A stretch of DNA of 64,000 bases from Rhodocollybia butyracea (lineage: Eukaryota > Basidiomycota > Agaricomycetes > Agaricales > Omphalotaceae), in contig JADNRY010000033.1 in assembly GCA_015501585.1 (NCBI GenBank), positions 310,001-374,000 of the forward strand, given 5' to 3'. Positions 35,221 to 45,779 of the stretch are shown here, piece by piece. The notes beneath the pieces were generated by a model. The model was not told the origin of the DNA. It ran no database searches and saw only the letters and a list, made by a program, of their open reading frames with translations. How positions within the stretch are numbered: position 1 is the first letter of the stretch; every line of letters starts with the position of its first letter. The position numbers were made by a program, and so were the translations under genes.

Positions 35221-36338
35221 GAGCTATTGAGCTAGAGGAGTTTCGGTGGATGCAAGATACTTTACAATGGGGGTTATATACTTCCTATCGGGTCGAGGAA
35301 GAGATATGTACTAGAACGAAGGGCTGTGCCACACATTCTCATAGTCTTGGTTCAGGCATGAGCCATTCACTCACTAGCGATTGAGACATACGAAGAATGC
35401 AGTTGTTTCTCTAGCTGCACTTACACTAATGAGCAGTTGAAAAATGTAGTAATGTGTGGACGTGGTTCGATTGTAGCCTATTTGATATCAAAAAACGTGT
35501 GCACGATCGTTTCTGGTGAAGTTGGACTTGCACTAGTGGCGAGTTGAAAAACGCCGTAGTGTGTTCCACTCCATTTCAACACGAAAGGAAATCTTTTGAT
35601 AGGCGCCGTGGATGGATACCGACTTGTGACCATGTGCAGTTGTGCACAAAGGCCTTGGTTTTCGAAAGGCATACTCTTGACTGGTTTTTGAGCAGATCCT
35701 GTAATTATCAGCAGAGAAGGGACATGCTTGTCGACGTCTTTGTCATTCTCATATATTGCAAAGAGTCGAGAATAAGAGCTAGAGCTTATTTCCAGCCACT
35801 TTTTCTTTTCCGCAACCCTTTCTCCTTTAAGATGGAGTACTCACCCAGTCTGCTCTATTTCTCCTCAGGCGCGCTGGCTGGAACTGCACATCTTGAACTC
35901 GCCAGAGTCTGCCCTCGCTGACTGCACGTAGTACTACCTAATTACTTGGGTTCTTATAGAAAAACCTTATAGATAGATCTCTCTCTTTTTCAATCTTGAA
36001 AAACTTGAACGCCCCAGGGCCCAGCTGGGCCAGGTTTCCACGGACATAAACCATAACACAGCCTTGACACAGCCTTGAGTAGCGCTTGGCGAAGTGCTTT
36101 TGGCCTCTTTGGCCTGTGAGAATATTTATTTTGATGGTAATGTCGTATAAGTAGTATTCTTGTTTCTACAACCACCTCCACTTTTTTCCGCAACTCTCTC
36201 TCCTCCGAGATATATATATATCTCGTATTCGCCCAGTCAGCGTCTTTCTACTTTCTCCTCCTCGTCGCTGACTGTGCACATCGTTCTTACCTGAAAATAT
36301 TCGTTCTTTCTCTGTTGTTTTTGAGCTTTCCCCTCAAC
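35221..36338. promoter_or_regulatory. Divergent region between membrane gene A and bHLH copy 5
   Basis: Holds two degenerate units of a repeat around 'TTGTTTCT...GCACTTACACTAATGAGCAGTTGAAAAA' (35399-35571), also found at 39495-39935 and 44038-44172. The stretch 35780-35930 resembles the bHLH leader at 36170-36290, so a partial promoter duplication is likely. A perfect 20 bp palindrome, CGAGATATATATATATCTCG, lies at 36206-36225, 114 bp before the ATG. Confidence 0.5.
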
Positions 36339-37374
36339 ATGTCTTTTGGTTTCTCGCATTCTTCCTCCGTGCCACCGCCGCCGTTCCACTCGTACAACTT
36401 GATGGATTACCAGTACCCTCAATACCCGACGAATTCATCTCAGCACCACTACTCTTCGTCGTTAGGTCGGACGTTTCTCCATACATGCAACTTGTTGCGT
36501 CACTTATTCCTTCATTTAGCTTCTAATACCTCGAGCTCACCGGCATCAATGGCTTTCCACTCCGCACCTCGTTCAGACTATGCCTATGCTTCAGCTTCAC
36601 CCCTGCCTTCCCGTCGTTATGCTCCTCTCGAGAATTCTACTATCTCTCCTCTCGCCCAGGCCAACAATGCTAATACGCTTTCTGATGGGCGGAATTCTGG
36701 CAGACGCAGCCATGGTTCCAATCCGTCGCCGTCATCGCCGTCCGGACTCTATGCCACTACTACTGGGCCCAGGTCACGTCGCTTTGACCCGATTAGTGTT
36801 CCTACTCCGCGAGCCAGCACGTCTGCTGCTAGCAAGAGTCCAAACAGCAGCACTAGCAATGATGACTGGGACGAAGAGGAGTCTGCTGAAAGTGTGGACC
36901 CGTAAGTCCTTTTCATTTTCTTTTCTGCGTACTAATTCTCACTATTAAACAGTACTCTCCGAGAGGCCGTTCGTAGGGAACGAATCGTGTCTGACCAGAA
37001 GCGCCGTGACGAGTTGAAACATGGCTTCACGCGTTTAAAGTCTACGCTGCCACAAACCGACCAGAGGTTGAGGCAGGCGGAGCTGCTGAACTTTGGTAAG
37101 TATATCTTGAGCGCTCGTCGTGACATCTGCTGATGATGTTCTTGTTCCTGCAGCTGTTAAACATATCAGGCAACTCGAAGCCAAACTCACAAACGCTGCA
37201 CCTGCTGAACGTGTCAGGCAGCTCGAAGCCGAGCTTGAGACAGCTACTGAACATGTCAGGCAACTTGAAGCCGAACTCGAGACGGCTCACAACGAACTAA
37301 ACGCCTACAAGCGTCATTATGAGGCTCAAGCTTGGCCCCGCTATGATGCTGGGCTTGTGCCGGGTTCTTTCTAG
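36339..37374 (+). CDS. bHLH-leucine-zipper-like protein, copy 5
   Basis: Exons 36339-36465, 36520-36901, 36953-37095 and 37154-37374 sum to 873 nt, a 290-residue protein, the longest copy. It starts MSFGFSHSSSVPPPP. Exon 2 ends TSNDDWDEEESAE (acidic). Exon 3: RRERIVSDQKRRDEL, helix 1 ending LKSTLPQ, and a loop/helix 2 start RQAELLNF. Exon 4 has helix 2 (VKHIRQLEAKL) and two further repeated modules (ERVRQLEAELETA and EHVRQLEAELETA), giving the longest leucine zipper of the array, then HNELNAY and a C-terminus AGLVPGSF. This copy has the most canonical bHLH-LZ look. All introns are GT-AG. Confidence 0.87.
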
Positions 37375-37429
37375 ACGTTCTGCGTTTCCATTCGGGAAAA
37401 ATCAGAAACCCAGTGTTGTGGCTTTTTTC

Positions 37430-38560
37430 GCTGAGCACTCAAAAAACAGACGAACGAATTCTAAACACTTATCTTGACACGACTATCACTTAGACACGAC
37501 TATCTTTTACGACACAACTATCATGTTTTTATATCCGCCCCGTCGGCCTCAATGGCTTTCCTCCTGCTGGTTGGAAGTCTACCCACTTTTGTACCAAATT
37601 CGTCTCCCAGTTGTTTTCAGTGTCATTGGCTATCCGGTCTCCCCGCATTATGGCCGGGCTAGATCGGACCCAAGGATCAAAACAGATGATGGATGATAGT
37701 CGATAACTTGCTTCGGTTGACGACGCTTACACAAGACCTGGAGTGGTTGCTTGAAGTGCTACACCTACCTCATCACTTCGATAGTGGTTGATGGTGGCGC
37801 GTGCTTCGCCTACTCTTGTTCCTCACTTCTTTGTATTATCGTCACATCTCTCCGAACTATCCTGGTGATTTACTTCGCTTGACGACACTTACGCAAGACT
37901 GGAGTAGCCGCTTGAAGTACTATACCTACCTCCCACTCGAATGGTTGATGGTAGTGCGTGCTTCGCCTACTCGTACACATTCTTGTTCTTCACTTCTTGC
38001 GTTACCGTCGCATCCTTCCTGGTGATTTGCTTCGCTTGACGACGCTTACACGAGACGGAGTGGGTCGCTTGGGGTGCTATACCTACCTCCCACTTGAGTG
38101 GTTGATGGTAGTGCGTACTTCGCCTACTTGTACTCGTGCACATTCTTGTTCTTTGCATCGTCGCTTTCCTCCGAACTTTGTTATGCAACTGTCGTACGCA
38201 CGCTCGTAGGCGACCACTTTGTTGTGGATCGTGCCTCGCGTGCTTCCAACACTGGCATCATTCCGTTTTTTTCCTCGGTATCCTCCTTGTCGTCTTCTCC
38301 CCGGCTACGATTGTCAACTTCTGGTATCAAAGGATGGGTAGTTGTTCTCAACCCTGGACCATCACCACTCCTCGCTATCGTATTGTATGGAACTGTATCT
38401 TTATTTTGTATCATTATGGGATGTACTTATATTTTAAAGGACGCATGGCGTCTATCCTTAACACTAATTACCAATTAATTGTATGTTTCCTCAGAATGTC
38501 TTGTTGAACCTGCGTAATCACTGGGACTGGGTGCAAGTCCGTGTCCATAATTGGGTAGAA
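37430..38560 (+). repeat. Conserved block downstream of bHLH copy 5 with internal triplication
   Basis: Inside this block a unit of about 160 bp beginning TTGACGACGCTTACACAAGA is repeated three times in tandem (about 37717-37878, 37879-38035, 38036-38190). Other downstream blocks have it once. The rest matches the common landmarks ('GTGGATCGTGCCTCGCGTGC'). Confidence 0.7.
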
Positions 38561-38589
38561 ATTGGACGTTAGTTTACAGGCTGATCTCA

Positions 38590-39180
38590 TTCGATGATAT
38601 GGGTACAGAACTTCAATGTATCAGCCAAGGTTCAAAATGGCTGAACCAAGGTGCCCGAAGGTACGTGGAAAAGTGATACATTCTTGTAGATAGCGAGTGG
38701 CGATAGGGCGATTTCGGTGGTAGATTTCGGTTCCGATCCACTGAGGGTAGGACTGACGCTGCAATAAGGAGATGGAGGAGACCAACACCAACTACCACAC
38801 AGTCTGAGATGACGTTACCGCAAAAAGGGCTTCAAGCATTATGTCCAATGTCTCTAGGGCAAATGAAATGCTCCGACGGGATTGCATTGGTGAACCTGCT
38901 TCAATGGTATCGATACACAAACCGCAATTTTGCGTATTAAACTTGGATTCAGTATATTAACATGGGATACGTCAGATTGATCTTAATGAAGCATCGAGGC
39001 ATTCGGGTGCTTCTGGGAGGAACAGCTGGCTCCAGGAAATCCGAATCGCTTGATATGGGTATGAACTTGATAAGGGAGCACCTGGGGACCGTCTAGTAAG
39101 GTAATTTTGGCGGGATTTCCGGAGTTCCTCGATATTATAAGTCCTCTTTATTCCGTTGAGCCATAGGAGTTCTATATAAA
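38590..39180 (-). pseudogene. Adenylate-forming enzyme relic (two C-terminal exons)
   Basis: Resembles 59830-60475 of the complete gene: the segment 39060-39175 corresponds to the exon with the FGTTECG motif, and 38690-38830 to the last exon. The motif is eroded (about YGSTE) and stops follow. Its order, after a bHLH downstream block and before a CysRS relic, repeats the unit seen at 11-12 and 27 kb. Confidence 0.65.
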
Positions 39181-39239
39181 ATCAAAAAAAAAAAGAAAAG
39201 AAAAGCGATTAGGAGAAGAAAAAAGCGAGAAGAGCCCAC

Positions 39240-39440
39240 CACGAGATTGATAACACAATCGCGGAATGCAGAGAGCGTTTGCCGAGAGTATTTACAGAAT
39301 CGGGGAACGCAGAGAGTTTTTGCCGAGTGTTGCAGAATCGCGAAACGCAGAGAGTGTTCGCAGATATGCATGGGTATATTTCCTCGCGTGATCGTAAGGA
39401 CAACGTTCGCCCAAGAAAATGAAAAAGAATTACATCAACA
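39240..39440 (-). pseudogene. Cysteinyl-tRNA synthetase relic 6 with 38 bp triplication
   Basis: On minus the frame MHICEHSLRFAI corresponds to the MPYLRTLxAFRDxVxxLA segment of CysRS. The part coding AFRD is repeated three times with a period of about 38-41 bp (39258-39298, 39299-39336, 39337-39374; core CGGAAyGCAGAGAGyGTTTGCCGAG). The next segment matches the exon border 'CGTAAGGACAACGTTCGCCCAAGAAAATGAAAAAGAATTACAT' found in relics 1, 2 and 4. Confidence 0.6.
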
Positions 39441-40187
39441 CCAGGACCATCCTACTGAAAACGTAGTATTCTATGCACGCGTAAATTAAAGTTTTGACAT
39501 GAAAAACGTTGCACACTCGTGGGTTGGACTTCCAGTCGGAGAACGCAGTAGTGAGCTCACATGTAGTGGTTTCACTTATCTCAAGGCAGGAAGAGTGATT
39601 ATGAAAGGAGACCTTGATACAAGTCGTCGTGGATGAGATTCGAGTTGCGTATCATAATCCTGATGGTTCTAGGTTGTGCGGATACACATAGATAGTGTGC
39701 AAAAAGGTCTTGCTTGGAAGGCAAACGCTAGAATGTTCTAAGGACCCATTCAACACTTGTTGCGTAATTCCATGGATCTGCATGGAATGCGATTCACACT
39801 TTTGATTTGCTTTTGATATTAAAAATACGTTACAGTTGTTTCTGGTTGCATTGACACCGACGAGCATGCACGTGTAGAGTCCAATTACGGACTTACGCTA
39901 ATGTGGGGGCCAGTTTGGAAAACGCAGTATTGTGTGTGGAAGTCGGAGGTCGGCCAGGTCGAAATTGCCGTTTTGGGAGACGAAATATGCAGCTTGAGCC
40001 GATGACATCAATGTTCGCAGACAGAAGGATATGTTTCTTTAAAATACCTCTCTTGTTTTTCACAAACCTCGATTCTCCTTCGCATCTCATTAGCTTTAGC
40101 ACACTTTAACTCACATAGAGTCAGCTTCTTTTTCTTGTTCTCCTGAATGTGTACTTAACAGTTCTTTCTCAGCTTTTTCTCCTCGAA
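39441..40187. other. Intergenic, repeat-bearing
   Basis: Two units of the 'AAAACGCAGTAkTGTGTG' repeat lie at about 39495-39560 and 39833-39950. No gene. The end (from about 40120) is the leader of bHLH copy 6. Confidence 0.45.
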
Positions 40188-41159
40188 ATGGATTACTCTT
40201 CCTTTGTGGCACCACCGTCCTTCTCCTCGAACAGCTCGGTGGATTACCTCCAGGACCCAACGAACGCCCCATCTCTGCACCACTACTCTTCGTCAGGTTA
40301 TATGTCTCTCTGGCTTGCTTGTATCTTACATTGAGCTTATATTCCTTCATCTTAGCTTTTAACACCTTGGGCTCACCAATGACTTCCCACTCCGGGCCTC
40401 GCTCCACTTTTTCAGACTATGGCTATGCTCCAGTTGCACCCCCACTCTCCGGTCGTTATACGCCTCTCGAGAATGCTAGCGTCCCACCTCCCACCTTGGC
40501 CTATGGTTTCGGTAATACTAATGCGGTTTCTGATGGACGGCACTCTGGCAGACGCGGCCTTGGTTCCAACCCGTCGTCGTCATTTCCGTCTGCACCTTAT
40601 GCTACCACTGCTGCGCACAGGAATCGCCAGAACTCAATTAATGTTTCTACCACGCGACCCAGCACGCCCAGGAGCCCAAATAGTAACACTAGCAATTATG
40701 ACTGGGATGAAGCTGAAGAAGAACATGCGCGGTCTGCTGGATCTGTGGACCCGCAAGTCATAATCATTCTTCCTTTCTGTACACTAATTCTCATTACTTA
40801 TTAATTAGTATTATCCAAGCGGCTGTTCGTAGGGAACGGATCGTGTCTGACCAGAAGCGTCGCGACGACTTGAGGAGTGGCTTTAAGCGTTTAAGGTCTA
40901 CGCTTCCACCAACCAACCAGAAGTTGAGCCAGGCAAAGCTGCTGGACTTTGGTAAGTACATCCTTGACCGCTCCTTGGGACATCGACTGATGATGCTCTT
41001 TTTCGTGCAGCTGCTGAACATATCAGCCAGCTCGAAGCTGAACTCGAGACAGTTAACAAATTAAACACCACATCTGCTCGACATATCAGCCAACTCGAAG
41101 CCGAACTCGAGGCAGCTAACAACGAATTAAACATCTACAGGCCTTATTATGATCAGTGA
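40188..41159 (+). CDS. bHLH-leucine-zipper-like protein, copy 6 (C-terminal tail lost)
   Basis: Exons 40188-40296, 40356-40752, 40809-40951 and 41011-41159 sum to 798 nt, 265 residues. It starts MDYSSFVAPPSF, without the MSFGF start of the other copies. Exon 2 ends YDWDEAEEEHARS (acidic). Exon 3: RRERIVSDQKRRDDL, helix 1 ending LRSTLPP, loop NQKLSQAKLLDF. Exon 4: helix 2 and two modules (HISQLEAELETV, HISQLEAELEAANNEL). A one-base shift at about 41156 creates TGA; the shifted frame still reads AWVRHDADITPSSF, the lost family tail. Intron 2 has a GC donor (GCAAGT, 40753), giving a GC-AG intron. Probably translatable, with a shortened tail. Confidence 0.8.
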
Positions 41160-41744
41160 AGCTTGGGTCCGCCATGATGCTGACATTACGCCGAGCTCTT
41201 TCTAGATCTGCGTTAGCATTCGGCAAAACAAATGCAGTGGATGAGCCCATCTTCTGTCTTTTATTCTTCTGCATATATATATACATCATGACCATGTTTT
41301 TCGTTCCTCTTGTCTACTTTAAAGCTCTCTCATCTTTTATTAGTCATCGTTACCTCCTACTTACTTGCTTTTATGTCCATTTTGGCTACTTATAACTTTC
41401 AATTAACTCTGTCTGGCACTCCATTGACTTTTTTAAAAGTAAAATTCCCGTTACCTTCGGTTAAGTTCTCAGCAATAAGTAGAGGGAGATGATAGTTTGT
41501 CATGTCGATCTGCCGCGCAACATGGTTTTGTGAAGCCGCATCACTGCCGAGTGAATTGGATCTAAACCGCTTGCCTCCAGGCTCCGCTTGCCTCATTCCA
41601 CTATCATATCAAACCCAGCACTTCAAGTCAGAGCCCGAGATTAGAAAGTCCTTGCGCGCACGGACGGCAGAAGTAAATTTTCACGTCAAACTCTTTCATC
41701 TCGGCCCTTCAAGCAATCCTACAGTTTCCTACTTCCATTTTGAA
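41160..41744. other. No gene; downstream block lost
   Basis: Unlike the other copies, no conserved downstream block follows bHLH copy 6. The ATATATATACATCATG run near 41274 and other sequence are not informative. Confidence 0.4.
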
Positions 41745-42460
41745 TGAGCTGCGAATTATTCGGCTAGATCTGGTGTCCACTTCATCCATTCCAAGACGCG
41801 TTCTTTCGCTGCAGCTTCCTCTCCAAAGCCTCTCGAACCAGTGAAAACTTGAGAGATATCAAGTCCCATTCAAGAACACTGTATCCGCGCGGAATTTTTC
41901 AATCAAGCTTAAGTAGCGCGTTTGATGATCTGTTTTCGGAGTTGGCGGTTGCGTCTTTGAGAATAAGTGCAACCCACGCACCTCATCATAAATACTGGTA
42001 ATATTCATCACAAAATGCATACCACATCCAAAGTAATCTGACATTAGGACGTCCTGCGCAACATAATTACTGCTGGTGGTTGCTGATTGCGACGGTGTGC
42101 CACTGTACCGACCGTGGACCATATGCAAAGATGTGAAGAATCATAAACAGTTGGGCCAGTCGTGCCATTTTACTGAACGACCGGATTCAGGATCGAATTC
42201 TGTCGGCAGAAAGCTACGGAATTTTCTTCGGTGTATTGCCTGCCTTTGTTCGGGTTAACGAATTGTAAGTTTTGAGTATTGGCTCTGGCTGAGAAGGTAC
42301 AGGCAAAGTCCAGACTCCAAGCTGGTTTTATAGAAGACATTTGACGAACGAGGATAGCCATTCTTACAAACTCATAGATTTTTAGAAGAAAGTAAAAGTT
42401 TTGCGAGCACACGTATGTCTCCTTCAGTCCATTAGCTTCTGACAAGCTGATTCAAGTCAT
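41745..42460 (-). pseudogene. Cysteinyl-tRNA synthetase relic 7 (N-terminal catalytic start)
   Basis: On minus: ANTQNLQFVNPNKGRQ (about 42290-42245), GPTVYDSSH (about 42150-42125, the conserved CGPTVYDxxHxGH signature with Cys and HxGH eroded), DVLMSDYFGCGMHFVMNITS (about 42055-41995, equivalent to the DYFGYxVxxVMNITDIDDK core), then RGLHLF and SLIEKFRADTVFLNGT. The motif order proves the CysRS origin. The IDDK loop reads IYDE and the frame is interrupted, so it is dead. Confidence 0.8.
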
Positions 42461-43004
42461 GGATGCCTACAACCTCGGGCCCGTTCAAGCCCCGAAGCCT
42501 GTCGCGGTAGAAGACTGATGATTTAATCGGAACCGTGTGCACGGGCGGTTACTCTCAGGCTGTATTTGCGCGTCGGGTTGGGTTTAGGATTATGTTCCTG
42601 ATCCTGTTTTATGCTCAGTTGTTTAAACCGGATGAGCCATCATTTTACATTTGGAAGACTACTACCTCTGTATAAATTGTAGGTTATTGGAGCATTTTTC
42701 GTGTGTAGTCGCGTCGGCATTTGTGCGACGGCGCTTTGGCGCTGATCACAGCATTGTGGAGACTGCGCGTCCCAGGCATGTATTTTCGCGATATGTGTAG
42801 CTGGGGCTATTCCTATTTGAGCGGTAAGGCGACGAAAAAACTCAAAGTTCTATTCCATGCAATTCTTAATGTCTACTTAGTACTTCTGATTTTCGCAGTC
42901 CAGCTGGACCCAGGGAACGGACCCTCGTATCCCTAGCACATAATATATTTGAGAGAGTAGTAAATTTGTTCAATATCTGCACGCAGGTATAGAAGAGAAA
43001 GTAT
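42461..43004. other. No gene recognised
   Basis: A 71-codon open frame at 42721-42936 has no motifs. Nothing else is apparent. Confidence 0.4.
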
Positions 43005-43907
43005 TTATTGTTTTCCCAGCAATAAAACATCAAGCTTCAACTTGTTGTGGCGTTTAGAGGTCAAGATGGTGGAATGCTAGCATATATGCGTCAGAATACA
43101 CGGACTGAAACTGCGAGGAGAAGGTTAAGAACCTTTATTTCATGTCTCAATATATCCACTTCCTTATATGCAGAGGAAATCATGCATATACGGTCAATAA
43201 ATACCTTGAGATAACTCGTCAAGGATGGGGAGGGGGCCGCAAGTGTAGATCATGAGCTATGTCTTTGATTCTAAGGAAAGTACGATAAGTTGCGTCTGGA
43301 GCCAACAGATATGGAGCATATACTGACCGACATAAGCGTTCTTCGTAGTCCATGCATCTACATATCAGACCACGGGATTATGAGCAGATTATCTGAAGAC
43401 GGATCAATAAACCCACCGACGAGATCGTTCCAGGTCCCCAACGTCAAGGTATGCGAGTCTTTAAATAAAGATTAACCTTCGTGAGAATCGAGTGAACAAA
43501 ACTGCATAGACTCACTGATCACTGCACAACAAGTACTCGCTACAATCCAAGAGTCCGAGTCCACGTTGGCCAGGTGCAAAGCAAAAGTTGCTACGGGTAC
43601 CACCATCATTGAAGGGAATTATCCCTAGACCAATATGGCCTTGCAGCATGGCATCGACAGTTTTGATTGTCTGTTCGAGTCCGTGGAGAGTCAAACAAGG
43701 GAGTAGGGTGTACCGAAGTATGGTCATGGACATGAAGACAGACACAAGGATCCAAAGACTCAGAGTCGGCAGGCTCGTCGATAGTGTCGTAAGTAAATTC
43801 TGGGAAATCTGGGCAATCTGCGGGGAGGCAGCCAGTGTTTGATAATCAGGAGAGTAGTACATCTGAGTCGGGTACCGTTGAGCTGAGGAAATTGGGATGC
43901 ATGCCAC
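43005..43907 (-). pseudogene. Small membrane-anchored protein, paralogue B (frameshifted)
   Basis: Same six-exon plan as paralogue A. It starts MACIPISSAQRYPTQ at 43907, has the membrane helix LWILVSVFMSMTILRYTLLP and HGLEQTIKTVDAMLQG, then exons YLDVGDLERSRR and CMDYEERLCR. In exon 4 (IKDIAHDLHLRPP...) one C is missing from a C-run near 43230, which brings TGA within a few codons. The last exon (LTSKRHNKLKLDVLLLGKQ) is preserved, so the loss is probably recent. It is divergent to bHLH copy 7. Confidence 0.65.
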
Positions 43908-44741
43908 TTTTTATAAATTATACATCCTAGCGGGTCGAGAAAGAGATACTTTTAGAACGAAGGGCAGTGCCACACTCCTTGATCCGGCCAAGACATGATG
44001 CATCAAGAACGCTCACCAGGATTGAAAATCGGCATACGAAGAACGTAGTTGTTTCTGGGGAGCTGCACTTACACTGATGAGCAGTTGCAGAACGCAGTAC
44101 GCGAAAATCAGTTCAATTGTATTTGACATCAAAAACGTTGCACTTACAGTTGCAAACGCAGTACTGTGTTCGCATTCGACGGAGTGAAAAAACGTGCGAA
44201 CCATGCGCCTGATTGCGTAGACTTCGGACTACATTGTTATACTACTGGCAAGACCAGCCGCTACCGCTACCGTAAATCGAGCTCTTGACAGTTTAGTAGT
44301 TCCGAATCATGGCTGTGGAGGTCTTCTGGTAAAAAAGAATCTTGCCAACTTGAGCAAATCCTGGAATTTATTTGATCATTGGCACAGAAGAAGGACAGGC
44401 GCGATGGAGAGTTGGAGTCCTTGTACTTGTCATCCTCAACTACGTTATATAGATTGAGCTGTAGAGAGTCGGCAACGAAAAGGCCAGAGACGGCTGAGGG
44501 AGAATTCTGACATACGACTTATTACCATAAGGAGATTTCATGATGTCATCACATGTATTTAAGAGATTCGTTGGTGTTTGATGATCTTGTTTCCTGCCTC
44601 CTCTCCCTCCTGACATATCTTTGGTTCAGCTCTTTTTCTTTTTCTCCGTTGTCGCTGACGATCACATAGCTCTCATATGAGCTCATTCTTTCTTTCTCAG
44701 AAGTCATTCGTTCTTTCCCTATTTTTTCCCTGGGCCTCAGC
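43908..44741. promoter_or_regulatory. Divergent region between membrane gene B and bHLH copy 7
   Basis: Holds two units of the 'GCACTTACACTGATGAGCAGTTGCAGAACGCAGTA' repeat (44038-44172). The bHLH leader begins about 44600 with 'CTTTTTCTCCGTTGTCGCTGACGATCACATAGCTCTCATATGAG', also found before copies 5, 8 and 9. Confidence 0.5.
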
Positions 44742-45720
44742 ATGTTCAACAATCCCGGCTTCTGGTACTCTCCCTCGGTGCGCGCGCCACCGCCGTCACT
44801 CCCGTCGGACAGTTCGATGAATCACGAGTACCCTCAGTACCCGATGAATCCATCTCAACCCGACTATTCTTCGTCGTTAGGTCGTACATTTCTCCGTGTA
44901 TGCCATCTTGCATCACTTATACTCCTTCATCTAGCCTCTAACGCCTCGAGCTCACAATTCCACTACACCCCTCGCTCCACTTTACCAGATTAAGGCTGTA
45001 ATCTAGTTGCTCCCCCACCTTCCGGTCGTTATACGCCTCTAGTCGGGAATGCTCCTTCCACCTTGGCCTACAGTTTCGGCAATACTGGTACGGCGTCTGA
45101 TGGACAGCACTCTGCCAGACGTAGTCTTGGTTCCAACCCGTTGCCATCATCTTCGTCCGGACGTTATGCTGCTAGGTCACGTCGCTTTGACCCAATTAGT
45201 GTTCCTACTCCGCGAACCAGCGCGCCTGCTGCTAGCAAGAACCCTAACAGCAACGCCAGCAATTATGACTGGGACGAAGGCGAAGAGGAGTATGCACAAT
45301 CTCCTGGAAGTGTGGACTCGCAAGTCATTTCATCTTTCCTTTCTGTATCTTAAATTCACTGTTATTCAGTCTTCAAGAAGCCGTTCGCAGACAACGAAAC
45401 GTGTCTGACCAGAAGCGTCGCGACGACTTAAAAGGTGGCTTCAAGCGTTTGAGGTCTGCGCTGCCAACCGACCGGAAGTTGAGCTACGCGGAGCTGCTGA
45501 AATATGGCAAGTATAATTTGGTTGTTCATCGTAACATCTCCTGATGATGCTCTTTTCTTCAGCTGTTCAATATATCATGGATCTCATCGCGACACGAGAC
45601 CAACTCAAAGCTGAACTCGAGACAACTAAGGACGAGTTAAACGCCTACAGGCTGCGTTATGCCAATGAAGCCCAAGGTTGGGCCCGCCCTGATGCTGGGA
45701 TTGTGCCGGGTTCTTTCTAG
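44742..45720 (+). pseudogene. bHLH-leucine-zipper-like copy 7, single nonsense codon, two GC-AG introns
   Basis: Exons 44742-44880, 44935-45319, 45370-45506 and 45563-45720 sum to 819 nt and keep frame throughout. The only lesion is TAA at about 44991-44993, where copies 5 and 6 have TAT (Tyr). It starts MFNNPGFWYSPSV. Exon 3: RRQRNVSDQKRRDDL and helix 1 ending LRSALP with a shortened loop; exon 4: helix 2 (VQYIMDLIATRDQL) and one module (KAELETTKDELNAY), ending AGIVPGSF. Introns 2 and 3 both start GCAAGT (45320 and 45507), that is GC-AG. Annotated as a pseudogene because of the stop, but a sequencing error or readthrough would restore it; this should be checked before calling it dead. Confidence 0.7.
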
Positions 45721-45779
45721 AGCTTCAGCGTAGCCATTCGGGAAAATCCAGAATAAAAAAACAAGTGTTATGTCCTTGT

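Noticed and set aside
37717..38190. CRISPR-like array
   Set aside because: Units are about 160 bp, diverged and without unique spacers; this is a eukaryotic tandem duplication.
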